Shown: positions 1 through 9,035, counted from the first letter of the stretch. The stretch: DNA of 64,000 nt from Streptomyces sp. SLBN-118 (GCF_006715635.1 NZ_VFNP01000002.1:1426001-1490000), one strand, 5' to 3'. Numbers and translations: made by a program. The notes: generated by a model from the sequence alone, not told the origin.

Positions 1-590
1 GCCAGCAGCCACGATCCGATCAGGCCGATCCCGCTCGCGATGCCAAGGTAGGCGAGCAGATACGACGACGCGTTGCTCAGCCGTTGCCAGGCCGTCGGTG
101 AGGCCTCGCCGACCATCACCGTCCCCAGGTGACGGCCGAGGTTGTGCTGAGCCGCACCGATCACCGGGACCTGCGCCACCAGTTGGCTGGAGCCGTCCAG
201 CATCACTTCGCCGGACCAGCCGCGGGCCTTGCCGACGCCGGGACCGAGTGGCATCCGGTCACCGACCGTCGTGGGAATCGTGGAGCTGACGATCTTGCCC
301 TTGCCGTCGGCGACGGTCACGGACGTAACGCCGGACTGGGTCAGCGTGGTCTGCACCAGGGGGGCGAGTGCCTCTCCCGGTGCCGGCCGGTCGAGCTGGC
401 TGCGCGCCAGAGGGGTCCCGGCCACCTGTTCGGCCAACGCGGTGACCCGGCGTCCTTCCACCCGTTCGAAGGTCGCTTCGGACTGAGCCAGAGAGATCGC
501 GGCGACCGCCACCAGCACCGCCACGATGATGGCGAGCTGCAGTACCAGCAGCTCGCCGGCGAGGGTGTGGCGGCGAAACCTTACGACCAC
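1..590 (-). CDS. Sensor histidine kinase, N-terminal part (cut by window edge)
   Basis: Only the first ~196 codons are in the window. I chose the GTG at 590 because an in-frame stop lies six codons upstream and GAAGGT precedes it at suitable spacing. The visible protein has one membrane segment (about residues 15-37), an extracytoplasmic region of about 125 residues containing a TVADGKGKIVSS stretch typical of CitA/DcuS-type PAS sensors, and the start of a second membrane segment. The catalytic domain would lie beyond position 1. It is divergent from tctCBA with 97 bp between, the usual arrangement for kinases that sense the tricarboxylate imported by that transporter. The kinase assignment is inferred from the sensor architecture and context, since no H-box or ATPase domain is visible. 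Confidence 0.75.
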   Translation of the reverse strand, partial: MVVRFRRHTLAGELLVLQLAIIVAVLVAVAAISLAQSEATFERVEGRRVTALAEQVAGTPLARSQLDRPAPGEALAPLVQTTLTQSGVTSVTVADGKGKIVSSTIPTTVGDRMPLGPGVGKARGWSGEVMLDGSSQLVAQVPVIGAAQHNLGRHLGTVMVGEASPTAWQRLSNASSYLLAYLGIASGIGLIGSWLL

Positions 591-687
591 AATGAACTCA
601 ACCTTCTATGCTGACACAACGCAGACGGGGTGTCTGCCGAGTCGCACAATCATGGCGTCCGAGTGCCCGAAGCGAAAGAGACCAGCC

Positions 688-1689
688 ATGAGAGCAAGAA
701 GAGCCGCCCTCGTCGGTGCCCTGACCGCCGTGTCGATTCTCACTGTCAGTGCCTGCGGTGCCACTGGGCAGAAGCAGGCGAAGGGCAAGAGCGACGGGCC
801 CGTCACCGGCCTGCGGATCATGGTCCCCAACACCCCGGGCGGCGGGTACGACACCACGGCGCGGACCGCGGCCAAGGTGATGGAGGACACCAAGATCGCC
901 TCCGGTATCCAGGTCTTCAACCTTCCGGGCGCGGGCGGCACCGTCGGCCTGCAGCGCACGGTGAACGAAAAGGGCAACGGCAAGCTGGCCATGCAGATGG
1001 GGCTGGGAGTCGTCGGCGCGTCGTACGCCGCGAAGTCGAAGGCGACGCTCGCGCAGACCACACCGATCGCCAGGCTGATGGAGGAGGCGGGCGCGATCGT
1101 CGTGCCCAAGGACTCGCCCTACAAGACGATCGACGATCTCGTCAGCGCGTGGAAGAAGAACCCCCAGGGCATCGCTGTCGGCGGCGGCTCGTCGCCCGGC
1201 GGACCGGACCATCTTCTACCGATGCAGCTCGCCAAGACGGTCGGTATCGATCCGAAGAAGGTCAACTACATCGGTTACGACGGCGGCGGCGAGCTGCTCC
1301 CGGCCATCCTCGGCAACAAGATCGCCTTCGGCGCCAGCGGTTTCGGTGAGTTTCTCGACCAGATCGAGGCCGGCCAGGTGCGGGTGCTCGCGGTAACCAG
1401 CGAGAAGCCGGTCGAGGCTCTCAAGGACGTCCCGACGCTGAAGTCCTCGGGTATCGACCTGGTCTTCACGAACTGGCGCGGAATCGTCGCCCCTCCCGGC
1501 ATCAGCGACGCCGACAAGAAGGTCTGGATCGACTCGCTGACCGCGATGCACGACTCCAAGGAGTGGAAGGCCGAGCTGACCAAGCACGGCTGGACCGACG
1601 CGTTCATGGCCGGCGACGGGTTCGCCACCTACCTGACTGACCAGGACAAGGCCGTCGCCACCATCCTCACAGAGCTCGGCCTGGCATGA
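688..1689 (+). CDS. tctC: Tripartite tricarboxylate transporter substrate-binding protein TctC
   Basis: Extracytoplasmic solute receptor of the TTT family, which hands citrate-like carboxylates to the TctAB membrane complex. The ATG at 688 follows GAAAGAGA and gives 333 residues. It begins with an Arg-rich lipoprotein signal whose lipobox VSAC ends at Cys23. The body carries the Bug/TctC hallmarks: a VPNTPGGGYDTTAR segment near the mature N-terminus, FNLPGAGGTVGLQ, and a late VTSEKPVEALKDVPTLKS segment. The stop overlaps the tctB start (ATGA). The open frame extends upstream to 526, but that part runs into the divergent kinase and lacks a signal sequence, so the later start is preferred. Substrate is unknown. 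Confidence 0.93.
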   Translation: MRARRAALVGALTAVSILTVSACGATGQKQAKGKSDGPVTGLRIMVPNTPGGGYDTTARTAAKVMEDTKIASGIQVFNLPGAGGTVGLQRTVNEKGNGKLAMQMGLGVVGASYAAKSKATLAQTTPIARLMEEAGAIVVPKDSPYKTIDDLVSAWKKNPQGIAVGGGSSPGGPDHLLPMQLAKTVGIDPKKVNYIGYDGGGELLPAILGNKIAFGASGFGEFLDQIEAGQVRVLAVTSEKPVEALKDVPTLKSSGIDLVFTNWRGIVAPPGISDADKKVWIDSLTAMHDSKEWKAELTKHGWTDAFMAGDGFATYLTDQDKAVATILTELGLA

Positions 1690-2219
1690 GCCTGCACGTC
1701 AACGAGCGGGACGAAACGAGTCACCGCCCGACACCGGCCGGGGACCGCGCACAGTACGGTGTGTGCGCGTTCCTCGCCCTGGTGGGGGTGCTCGTCATCG
1801 TCGACGCCTTCCGGACCGGGAACTCGACAAGCAGCACTGATCCGCTCGGCCCGCGCACGCTGCCGGTGGTTCTCGGCGTTCTTCTTCTCGTCGTCGCGCT
1901 GGTGTACGTCATCGACGTCGCGCGAGGCGGTCGCGGCGAACCGGAGGCCGGCGAGGACGTCGACCTGACGACCCCGGTCGACTGGCGCACTGTGCTGCTG
2001 ATGATGGGCGCCTTCGCCGTCAATGCGGTGCTGATCGAACCCCTCGGCTGGGTGATCAGCGGGTCCGTCCTCTTCTGGGGAACGGCCTTCGCCCTGGGCA
2101 ACCGGCACTACGTGCGCAACCTCGCGATCTCGGTCGCGCTGTCGCTGATCACCTTCTACGCCTTCGCGATCGGGCTCGGCGTCAATCTCCCGGCCGGCGT
2201 GCTGCAAGGAATCCTGTGA
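1686..2219 (+). CDS. tctB: Tripartite tricarboxylate transporter small subunit TctB
   Basis: A 177-residue membrane protein with about four hydrophobic segments (around residues 20-40, 58-76, 105-125 and 135-165). This fits the four-helix TctB family, the small membrane subunit that pairs with TctA in sodium- or proton-driven carboxylate uptake. It contains the family-typical segment [17 protein letters not shown] after the first helix. Its ATG overlaps the tctC stop, and its own stop overlaps the tctA start region, so the three genes are translationally coupled. TctB sequences are poorly conserved, so the assignment rests on size, topology and position. Confidence 0.9.
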   Translation: MSLHVNERDETSHRPTPAGDRAQYGVCAFLALVGVLVIVDAFRTGNSTSSTDPLGPRTLPVVLGVLLLVVALVYVIDVARGGRGEPEAGEDVDLTTPVDWRTVLLMMGAFAVNAVLIEPLGWVISGSVLFWGTAFALGNRHYVRNLAISVALSLITFYAFAIGLGVNLPAGVLQGIL

Positions 2220-3718
2220 TGGACAACCTGAATCATCTGCTCGAGGGGTTCGCGCACGTCGTCACCCCGATGAACCTTCTGCTGGCGCTGATCGGCGTCA
2301 CCATCGGCACGGCAGTCGGGGTCCTCCCCGGCATAGGCCCGGCCATGACCGTGGCCCTGCTGCTGCCCGTGACATACGGAATGGAGCCGACGCGGGCATT
2401 CATCATGTTCGCAGGCATCTTCTACGGAGGCATGTACGGCGGGTCGACCACCTCGATCCTGCTGAACACTCCCGGAGAATCGTCCTCGGTCGTCACCGCC
2501 ATCGAGGGCAACAAGATGGCCAAGGCCGGCCGGGCGGCGCAGGCGCTTGCCACCGCGGCGCTCGGATCCTTCGTCGCCGGAACGATCGGCACCCTGCTGT
2601 TGGTACTGGTCGCGCCGCTGGTGGTGCAGTTCGCTGTCAGCCTCGGCGCACCGGACTACTTCGCGATCATGCTGGTGTCCTTCATCGCGGTCACCGCGGT
2701 GCTCGGCGCGTCCCGCGTCCGCGGCTTCGCCTCGCTGCTCATCGGACTGGTGATCGGCATCGTCGGAATCGACTCGGTGTCCGGCCAGCAGCGACTCACC
2801 TTCGGAATCCCCCAACTCGCCGACGGCATCGATGTGGTGGTGGTCGCGGTCGGCATCTTCGCCGTGGGCGAGGCCCTGTGGGTGGCCGCGCATCTGCGGC
2901 GCAAGCCCACTGGGGTCATCCCGGTCGGCGTGCCGTGGATGGGCCGGCAGGACTGGAAACGGTCATGGAAGCCGTGGTTGCGCGGCACAGCGTTCGGTTT
3001 TCCGTTCGGTGCCATGCCGGCCGGCGGTGCGGAGATCCCGACGTTTCTGTCGTATGCCACGGAGAAGAAGCTGACCCGACACCCCGAGGAGTTCGGCAAG
3101 GGGGCGATCGAGGGTGTGGCGGGGCCCGAAGCCGCCAACAACGCGTCCGCGGCGGGCACTCTGGTGCCGATGCTCGCCATCGGGCTGCCGACGAACGCGA
3201 CCGCCGCGGTGATGCTCGCGGCGTTCCAGTCGTACGGCATCCAGCCGGGCCCTCTGCTGTTCGAGCGTGAGTCGACCCTTGTATGGGCGTTGATCGCCAG
3301 CCTTTTCATCGGCAACCTGTTGCTGCTCCTGCTGAACCTTCCACTCGCTCCGGCCTGGGCCAGGCTGCTGCGCATCCCACGCCCCTACCTGTATGCGGGG
3401 ATCGTGTTCTTCGCGTCCATGGGCGCCTACGCGGTCAACGCACAGCCACTGGACTTGTTCCTCCTGCTGCTGCTTGGGCTGCTCGGTTTCGGCATGCGGA
3501 GATTCGGGCTGCCGGTGCTGCCCCTGATCGTGGGCGTCATCCTCGGCCCGCGCGCCGAACTGCAGGGCCGGCGGTCGCTCCAGCTGTCGGGCGGCGACCT
3601 GTCCGGTCTGCTGGGCGGGCCGGTGTCCTACGTGATCTACACGGTGATCGTGCTGTTGCTGGCCTGGCCGCTCGTCCGGCGGTACATAGTGCGTCCGGCA
3701 GTCGAGCGAAGTGCCTGA
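2219..3718 (+). CDS. tctA: Tripartite tricarboxylate transporter large permease TctA
   Basis: Large (499 residues) polytopic permease with about 12 membrane helices, the transport subunit of the TTT system. Strong TctA signatures are seen: [20 protein letters not shown] near residue 40, [20 protein letters not shown] near residue 70, and the second inverted copy, [14 protein letters not shown] followed by [19 protein letters not shown] and [15 protein letters not shown]. The start is either GTG 2216 or ATG 2219; both are within reach of AAGGA, and I report the ATG. It is coupled to tctB. The universal stress gene follows 12 bp after the stop and probably belongs to the same transcript. Confidence 0.95.
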   Translation: MDNLNHLLEGFAHVVTPMNLLLALIGVTIGTAVGVLPGIGPAMTVALLLPVTYGMEPTRAFIMFAGIFYGGMYGGSTTSILLNTPGESSSVVTAIEGNKMAKAGRAAQALATAALGSFVAGTIGTLLLVLVAPLVVQFAVSLGAPDYFAIMLVSFIAVTAVLGASRVRGFASLLIGLVIGIVGIDSVSGQQRLTFGIPQLADGIDVVVVAVGIFAVGEALWVAAHLRRKPTGVIPVGVPWMGRQDWKRSWKPWLRGTAFGFPFGAMPAGGAEIPTFLSYATEKKLTRHPEEFGKGAIEGVAGPEAANNASAAGTLVPMLAIGLPTNATAAVMLAAFQSYGIQPGPLLFERESTLVWALIASLFIGNLLLLLLNLPLAPAWARLLRIPRPYLYAGIVFFASMGAYAVNAQPLDLFLLLLLGLLGFGMRRFGLPVLPLIVGVILGPRAELQGRRSLQLSGGDLSGLLGGPVSYVIYTVIVLLLAWPLVRRYIVRPAVERSA

Positions 3719-3730
3719 GAGGAAGCAGAC

Positions 3731-4126
3731 ATGACCGTACTGGTCGGATATGTACCGACGCCGGAAGGCGAGGCCGCGCTGCGAGCGGGAATCGAGGAGA
3801 CCCGCGCCAAGGGCGAGACCCTGCTGGTGGTGAACACAACGCGAGGCGACGCTCTTACCGACCGCGCCTTCGCGGAGCAGAAGGACCTCGACCACGTGCG
3901 ACGCGACCTGACCGAGCTGGGTGTCGACTTCGAGATACGCCAGGTGGTCGGCGGGCGCGACGCCGACGAAGAGATCCTCGACCTGGCGGCGTCGTCCGAA
4001 GCCTCCCTGATAGTGATCGGGCTGAGGCACCGCACCCCGGTCGGCAAACTCATCATGGGCTCCACGGCGCAGCGGATCCTCCTCGGTGCGCCGTGCCCGG
4101 TTCTCGCGGTGAAAGCCGACTCCTGA
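3731..4126 (+). CDS. Universal stress protein (UspA family)
   Basis: Small cytoplasmic protein of 131 residues, a single UspA domain. The ATP-binding signature G-x2-G-x9-G-S/T of this family is visible as GLRHRTPVGKLIMGST near residues 98-113, so nucleotide binding is likely. The ATG at 3731 follows AGAGGAAG. It lies 12 bp after tctA and is probably the last gene of the tctCBA operon. Usp genes linked to TTT or TRAP transporters are common, but their role in transport is not established. Confidence 0.92.
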   Translation: MTVLVGYVPTPEGEAALRAGIEETRAKGETLLVVNTTRGDALTDRAFAEQKDLDHVRRDLTELGVDFEIRQVVGGRDADEEILDLAASSEASLIVIGLRHRTPVGKLIMGSTAQRILLGAPCPVLAVKADS

Positions 4127-4180
4127 CGACTGCAACCGGGCACTCGCGGGTCAGGGTGCGTCCACATGAGCTTCGCGGGG

Positions 4181-5365
4181 CTACCGGAGCAGCTGGCGGA
4201 AAAAGGCCCGGACGTCGGTGACCAGCAGGTCGGGCTCCTCCATCGCGGGGAAGTGACCGCCTCTGTCGAATTCGGTCCACCGCACGATGGTGTTGGTCCG
4301 GTCGGCAATGTGCCGAAGCGGTACGAAGTTGTCGTGCGGGAAGACGGCGAGGGCGGTCGGTGTGGTGGACGGCTCGGGTCCGGTGTCGCCGGAATGGGCC
4401 CGCTCGTAGTAGATCCGTGCCGCCGACCCGGCCGTGCCCGTCAGCCAGTAGAGCATCACATTGGTGAGCAGCTGGTCGCGGTCGACGGCGTCCTCCGGAC
4501 GGTCCCTCGAGTCCGTCCACTCCTTGAACTTCTCCGCGATCCAGGCCAGTTGCCCGATCGGCGAGTCGGTGAGCGCATAGGCGAGGGTCTGCGGCCGCGT
4601 GGCCTGGATGTCGGCGTAGCCCTTGCGGTCGCGGTCCCATGCCTGGCTGCGTTTGACCGAAGCCAGCGTGCGCTCGCGCTCGGCCGGGCTCAGCGCGGCC
4701 AGCTCGTCGGGGCCCGGCTGCTCGGTGGCGGCGGCGCCGGGCAGCAGATTGAGATGCACGCCGATGACCCGCTCAGGATGAGCCCGCCCGAGCTCCCGCG
4801 AGACGGCCGCGCCCCAGTCCCCGCCCTGCGCGCCGTACCGCCCGTACCCGAGCCGCCCCATCAACTCCGCGAAAGCGGCGGCCACTCGCCGGAACTCCCA
4901 CCCGGTCTCCCTTGTGGGCCCGGAGAAACCGAACCCCGGAATGCTCGGCAGCACCAGGTGGAAGGCGTCGGCCGGATCGCCGCCGTGCGCCCGCGGATCC
5001 GTCAGCGGACCGGCCACATCGGTGAACTCGACGATGGAGCCCGGCCAGCCGTGGGTGACGATCAGCGGTGTCGCGTTCGGTTCGGGCGAGCGGATGTGCG
5101 CGAAGTGCACGGTGGCACCGTCGATGACCGTCGTGAACTGCCGCCACTCGTTCAGCTTCGCTTCCGCGGCGCGCCAGTCGTACTCGTGCCGCCAGTAGCG
5201 CGCCAGCTGCCGTAGATACCCGAGCGGGACCCCGTAGTCCCATCCGGCCCCGGGCAGTTCGTCGGGCCACCGGGCACGGTCGAGACGCTCGTGGAGATCG
5301 TCGAGGTCGCGCTGGGGGACGTCGATGCGGAAGGGGTGAAGGGCGGTGTCGTCCTGGCTGGTCAT
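4181..5365 (-). CDS. Epoxide hydrolase (EHN domain plus alpha/beta hydrolase)
   Basis: A 394-residue cytoplasmic enzyme that opens epoxides to diols. The N-terminal ~110 residues match the epoxide hydrolase N-terminal (EHN) region (PFRIDVPQRDLDDLHERL, YDWRAAEAKLNEW). The alpha/beta hydrolase core follows, with oxyanion motif HGWPGS, nucleophile Asp in GAQGGDWGAAVS, and a C-terminal catalytic His in RGGHFPAMEEPDLL. The architecture resembles microsomal-type epoxide hydrolases. The gene lies 30 bp downstream of the TetR gene on the same strand and may be cotranscribed with it, hence controlled by the same two operators. No signal peptide. Substrate is unknown. Confidence 0.92.
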   Translation of the reverse strand: MTSQDDTALHPFRIDVPQRDLDDLHERLDRARWPDELPGAGWDYGVPLGYLRQLARYWRHEYDWRAAEAKLNEWRQFTTVIDGATVHFAHIRSPEPNATPLIVTHGWPGSIVEFTDVAGPLTDPRAHGGDPADAFHLVLPSIPGFGFSGPTRETGWEFRRVAAAFAELMGRLGYGRYGAQGGDWGAAVSRELGRAHPERVIGVHLNLLPGAAATEQPGPDELAALSPAERERTLASVKRSQAWDRDRKGYADIQATRPQTLAYALTDSPIGQLAWIAEKFKEWTDSRDRPEDAVDRDQLLTNVMLYWLTGTAGSAARIYYERAHSGDTGPEPSTTPTALAVFPHDNFVPLRHIADRTNTIVRWTEFDRGGHFPAMEEPDLLVTDVRAFFRQLLR

Positions 5366-5395
5366 GGCGAGAGCGTAGTCAGGGACTGTATCTGT

Positions 5396-5956
5396 TCACC
5401 TGAGGAGCCACTGCCTGGTCAGCTCCATCACTTCGGCGCGGCTGCGACCGCCGTGGTCGGCTGCGATGACATGGCTACCGATCCGCACCGAGAAGGTGAG
5501 CATGCAGCGGACCTCGACGTCGTCCTTGTCGGGACAGAACTCGCCGAACAGCGAACGCAGGTAGTCCATGCGCCGGTTGTCGGCGCGCCGGAGCCGCTCG
5601 GCGACGGTCTCGTCGCGCCGGGCCCAGTCGCGGATCGCGAGGTCGGCCGCCACGCCCGTCGTCGGCCCGTCGCCGAACGAGGCAACGATCGTGAAGAGCC
5701 GGTCCAGCCTGGCCCTGGCGTCTCCCCCGCCGCTCTCGACCCGCTCGATCACAGCCTCGGTGACCTCGCGCTCCCACGTGTCGAGCATTTCGGTGAGCAG
5801 CGCGCCCCGGTTGCGGAAGTACCCGTAGAAGCCGCCCTTGCTGACGCCGAGCGCCTGCGCCAATGACTCGATCCGGACGGCCTCCGGGCCGCCCGCGCAA
5901 AGCGCACGCAGCCCCTCCTCGATCCATCTGCCGCGCGGCGTCCGGGTCACGCCCAT
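5396..5956 (-). CDS. TetR-family transcriptional regulator
   Basis: A 186-residue TetR-type repressor. The N-terminal helix-turn-helix is clear (ALCAGGPEAVRIESLAQALG, then VSKGGFYGYFRNRGALLTEM, residues about 18-57). The C-terminal ligand domain resembles the class with a WARRDETVAERLRRADNRR helix. It is divergent from the DUF2867 gene. The 96-bp gap holds two perfect palindromes with the common core TATACGGnnCCGTATA, which are very likely its operators, so it probably autoregulates and controls both the DUF2867 gene and the epoxide hydrolase downstream. The inducer is unknown. Confidence 0.93.
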   Translation of the reverse strand: MGVTRTPRGRWIEEGLRALCAGGPEAVRIESLAQALGVSKGGFYGYFRNRGALLTEMLDTWEREVTEAVIERVESGGGDARARLDRLFTIVASFGDGPTTGVAADLAIRDWARRDETVAERLRRADNRRMDYLRSLFGEFCPDKDDVEVRCMLTFSVRIGSHVIAADHGGRSRAEVMELTRQWLLR

Positions 5957-5986
5957 GATGTGTCTCCCCTCACGTCAGCCCTCAAC

Positions 5987-6002
5987 TATACGGCCCCGTA
6001 TA
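5987..6002. promoter_or_regulatory. Operator palindrome 1 for the adjacent TetR regulator
   Basis: TATACGGCCCCGTATA has perfect 7-bp arms around a 2-bp centre. It is 30 bp upstream of the TetR start, and its centre is 35 bp from that of the second copy. Same core as operator 2. Confidence 0.8.
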
Positions 6003-6020
6003 CACGGTGCTAGCCTCGAT

Positions 6021-6038
6021 CTATACGGCACCGTATAG
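6021..6038. promoter_or_regulatory. Operator palindrome 2 for the adjacent TetR regulator
   Basis: CTATACGGCACCGTATAG has perfect 8-bp arms around CA. It lies 14 bp upstream of the DUF2867 start codon, where a bound repressor would block transcription or early elongation. Confidence 0.8.
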
Positions 6039-6052
6039 ATGGGGGGCTGCTC

Positions 6053-6649
6053 ATGAGACTGCCCAGAACAGCGCACACGTCCCGCCCCTGGCGGATCCAC
6101 GAGATCGCCGCCGACTTCCACGTCGAGGACGTGTGGGCACTCCCGACACCAGGCGGCCCCGACGATCTCGCGCGGCTCGTGGACCAGTTCGCGAACGGCA
6201 CGGGGGATCCCGTCCCCTCTCCCGTGGGGCGCATGCTCTTCGCGCTCCGCTGGAAGCTCGGGGCCCTGCTCGGCTGGGACAAGCCCGCCGACGGCCTCGG
6301 CGGCCGGGTGCCGACGCTGCGCGACCGGCTGCCGGCGGACCTGCGCGAGGGCTCCCGCGGGCCGGACATCAACGCGCTTCCGTTCACCTCCGTCTACCAG
6401 ACCCATGACGAGTGGGCGGCCGAGATCGCCAACCGGACCATGCACGGGGTGATGCACATCGGCTGGGTCCCGGACGGTGCCGGCGGCTACCGCGGCCAGA
6501 TGGCCGTCCTGGTGAAACCGAACGGACTGTTCGGCAGCGTCTACATGCTGGGTATCAAGCCGTTCCGGTACCTGGGGGTGTATCCGGCGCTGCTGCGAGG
6601 GATCGGACGCGAGTGGCAGGCGAGTTCGGGGGGATCGAGCGCGGGCTGA
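6053..6649 (+). CDS. DUF2867 family protein
   Basis: A 198-residue protein resembling DUF2867 proteins found beside TetR regulators in actinobacteria. Visible features are an N-terminal RPWRIHEIAADFHVEDVWALPTPGG segment, a central LGWDKPADGLGGR stretch and a C-terminal VLVKPNGLFGSVYMLGIKPFRYLGVYPALL segment typical of SRPBCC-like ligand-binding folds. The function is unknown. It is probably the principal target of the divergent TetR regulator, given operator 2 just upstream. No signal peptide; cytoplasmic. Confidence 0.8.
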   Translation: MRLPRTAHTSRPWRIHEIAADFHVEDVWALPTPGGPDDLARLVDQFANGTGDPVPSPVGRMLFALRWKLGALLGWDKPADGLGGRVPTLRDRLPADLREGSRGPDINALPFTSVYQTHDEWAAEIANRTMHGVMHIGWVPDGAGGYRGQMAVLVKPNGLFGSVYMLGIKPFRYLGVYPALLRGIGREWQASSGGSSAG

Positions 6650-6768
6650 CCGGATCCGGACGAGGGGGCGGGCCGGTCGATACGCGGCACGGTGAACCCG
6701 GAGGCGTATCGTCGCCACCGCGACTGACTGGTGCAACCCGGGACCTGACGACTCCCGCGAGGACAGTG

Positions 6769-6846
6769 ATGCGAAAGATCATCCTGATGATGCCGGTGTC
6801 CCCGGACTGCTTCTTCGGCCGGAGGGGCAGGGACGACAGACCCTGA
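6769..6846 (+). pseudogene. Remnant of a dihydrofolate reductase-like (RibD C-terminal family) gene
   Basis: A 25-codon frame begins MRKIILMMPVSPDCFF, closely resembling the N-terminus of the DHFR-like RibD_C family (usual pattern MRKIxLxMxVSLDGFxEGP), then ends after GRRGRDDRP. The conserved Leu-Asp-Gly has become Pro-Asp-Cys and no continuation is visible downstream. It looks like the degraded 5' end of a former gene. The rest of the 6650-7078 gap holds no other recognisable feature. Confidence 0.45.
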
Positions 6847-7078
6847 GCTCCCTCGGCGCCGCCCCTTCCTCAGCCCTCACTTAGCGGCCCCTTAAACGCA
6901 CCATAAGTATGGCCATCACCCCCTCCCAGCAGGCGATTTCCCCCTTCCGAGCGGCTAGCTTGCTCGTCGTCGGGGCCGGTTCGAGCGGTCGGTGCAGATG
7001 TCCTACGGGGGGCCGCGCCGCCCGTTCGGGCCTGCCGCGGGTCCCCCCATATGCCGCTGTTGAAGGAGTACCGTCACC

Positions 7079-8053
7079 ATGACCGCTCGCCGTAAGGTCA
7101 TCTCCCTCGCCGCCCTCGGGTTCGCGCCCCTCGCGCTTGCCGGCGTGGCTGCGGGGCCGGCCTTCGCGCACGGGTCGATGACCGACCCGGTCAGCCGCGT
7201 GTCCGCCTGTTTTGCCGAGGGACCCGAGAGTCCGAAGTCCGCTGCGTGCAAGGCCGCGGTCGCCGCCAGTGGGACGCAGGCCTTCTACGACTGGAACGAA
7301 GTCAACATCGCCAACGCAGCGGGCAACCACAAGCAGTTGATACCGGACGGCAAGCTGTGCAGCGCGGGCCGTGACAAGTACAAGGGACTCGACCTGCCGC
7401 GCGTCGACTGGCCCGCCTCGACCCTCGCCTCCGGCAATCACACCTTCCGCTACAAGGCGACCGCCCCGCACAAGGGATCCTTCGAGCTGTACCTCACGAA
7501 GGACGGGTACAACCCGAGCAAGCCCCTCAATTGGTCGGACCTGGAGGGCAAGCCCTTCGCGAAGGTCACCGACCCCAAGCTGGTCAACGGTGAGTACGTC
7601 TTCGACGGCATCGTCCCGAACAAGTCCGGACGGCACCTGATCTACTCCATCTGGCAGCGCTCGGACTCTCCCGAGGCCTTCTACACCTGCTCCGACGTGG
7701 TGTTCGGGCGGGACAACGGCAACACCGGCGGTGCCCCCGCGCCGACCCCGTCCGCGCCGTCCGACGAGGAGATCGAGGACGGCGCGGACAAGTCCACCGT
7801 CGACCACAACGGTCACGGGGGCGATCACGGGAAGAGCACCACAGCTCCGGCCGCTCCCGCCGACAACGCCGCCGACAACGCTCCCGAGGTCAACGGCTCC
7901 GCCCAGCCCGCCACCGGCACCGGCACCGAGAACCTCGCCGAGACCGGCGGCGAGAGCAGCACCCCGTACATCGCCGTCGGCGGTGCCGCGGTCCTCGCCC
8001 TCGGCGCAGCCGTGATGCTCGGCTCCGTGCGCCGTGGCCGCCACTCGCGCTAG
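7079..8053 (+). CDS. Lytic polysaccharide monooxygenase (AA10/chitin-binding) with C-terminal wall anchor
   Basis: Secreted copper enzyme that oxidatively cleaves chitin or cellulose. A 30-residue signal peptide ends AFA, so the mature chain begins with His31 (HGSMTDPVSR), the N-terminal copper ligand of the histidine brace. The second ligand is His131 in TAPHKGSFELYLT, and the SPEAFYTCSDVVF segment supplies the axial aromatic region. After the catalytic domain (to about residue 223) comes a Pro/Ala/Asp-rich linker, then a sortase-type LAETG motif (286-290), a membrane segment and a Arg-rich tail. The enzyme is therefore probably anchored to peptidoglycan by a class E-type sortase rather than released. 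A strong hairpin follows the gene. Confidence 0.93.
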   Translation: MTARRKVISLAALGFAPLALAGVAAGPAFAHGSMTDPVSRVSACFAEGPESPKSAACKAAVAASGTQAFYDWNEVNIANAAGNHKQLIPDGKLCSAGRDKYKGLDLPRVDWPASTLASGNHTFRYKATAPHKGSFELYLTKDGYNPSKPLNWSDLEGKPFAKVTDPKLVNGEYVFDGIVPNKSGRHLIYSIWQRSDSPEAFYTCSDVVFGRDNGNTGGAPAPTPSAPSDEEIEDGADKSTVDHNGHGGDHGKSTTAPAAPADNAADNAPEVNGSAQPATGTGTENLAETGGESSTPYIAVGGAAVLALGAAVMLGSVRRGRHSR

Positions 8054-8066
8054 CCGCCCGACATGG

Positions 8067-8102
8067 CTGCGGTCCGTCCCCCTGCCGGGGAACGGACCGC
8101 AG
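8067..8102. terminator. Hairpin terminator between the LPMO and lipase genes
   Basis: Arms CTGCGGTCCGT and ACGGACCGCAG (11 bp, perfect) enclose a 14-nt loop. It lies between two convergent genes and can serve both strands. No U-tract, as is usual in this GC range. Confidence 0.8.
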
Positions 8103-8137
8103 TCATATGTTCTCAGACGTGTCTCTCAGACGTGTTC

Positions 8138-9010
8138 TCAGGAGAAGACGGACGCGCAGTTCGTCGGCGACGCATGTGACGGGTCCAGCGCGTTCGCCAC
8201 CTCGTGGAACGCGATCCGGTCGAACAGCCCGATCGCCAGATGCTCCGACAGGTCGACCGCGCACAGGTCCTGCAGCAGGACGTTGCGTACGTTCGCTCCG
8301 TCGAGGTACTGCGAGCGCCACGGGGTCGCCACCTCCTCGTACTTGGTGGAGATGACGGTGTAGCGAACGCCGGGCACGGTGTCACCGCCCGCGTTGAGCT
8401 TGGTGAGGAACGCGGAGCCAACCATCTGGTCGGCCAGCCCCGGGGTGGCGGAGGTGAGCAGGTCCTCCGCGCCCGGGAAGTACGGCAGCAGATTGGCCAG
8501 ACCGCTCAGCGTCGCCCCGTGGTTGTCGGGTGCGAGTCCGATCAGCGCGTTCACCTTGTCCGCCCCGCCCAGGAACTTGAGGTAGTAGCGCGGCATCATG
8601 CCGCCCTGGGAGTGGCCGACGAGGTCCGCCTTCGATGCGCCGGTCGCGGCCAGCACGCTGTCGACGTACGTGTTGAGCTGCCCGGCCGACTTGTCGATCG
8701 GGCCGAGGCCGTTGAAGAAGGGCACGCCGGGGAGCTGCCCGTAGTCCAGGCTGAAGACGCAGTAACCGCGGTGCACCAGGTACGGAGCGAGGCCGAGCCA
8801 GTTGTCCACGGAGTTCCCGAGGGTGCCGTGGACGAGGACGACGGGGCGGGGGTGGGTGGCGGAGGGCTTGCAGGAGTAGTCGTTCCAGCCGCTGTGGGGA
8901 GCCGATTCGGTGGCTGAATCGGCATGGGCGGCGGCGGCGGGCGTGAGGGCAACAGACACGGCCAGCAGTAGGGCGGCAACCGGTCTGAGGGCACGTTTCC
9001 AGGGCAGCAT
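8138..9010 (-). CDS. Secreted class 2 lipase/esterase (alpha/beta hydrolase)
   Basis: Secreted triacylglycerol lipase of the bacterial class 2 type, 290 residues. I prefer the ATG at 9010: AAGGAG sits just upstream, and from there the protein starts with a standard signal peptide (MLPWKRALRPVAALLLAVSV, cleavage after AHA). The frame is open to 9145 but crosses a low-complexity repeat. The core shows oxyanion segment VVLVHGTLGNS, nucleophile elbow GHSQGG, and a C-terminal region with the candidate catalytic Asp in CAVDLSEHLAIG and His in FHEVANALDPSHA. Cysteines near the C-terminus probably form disulfides. Confidence 0.9.
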   Translation of the reverse strand: MLPWKRALRPVAALLLAVSVALTPAAAAHADSATESAPHSGWNDYSCKPSATHPRPVVLVHGTLGNSVDNWLGLAPYLVHRGYCVFSLDYGQLPGVPFFNGLGPIDKSAGQLNTYVDSVLAATGASKADLVGHSQGGMMPRYYLKFLGGADKVNALIGLAPDNHGATLSGLANLLPYFPGAEDLLTSATPGLADQMVGSAFLTKLNAGGDTVPGVRYTVISTKYEEVATPWRSQYLDGANVRNVLLQDLCAVDLSEHLAIGLFDRIAFHEVANALDPSHASPTNCASVFS

Positions 9011-9035
9011 CGGGCTGTCTCCTTGCGGCTCAAGG

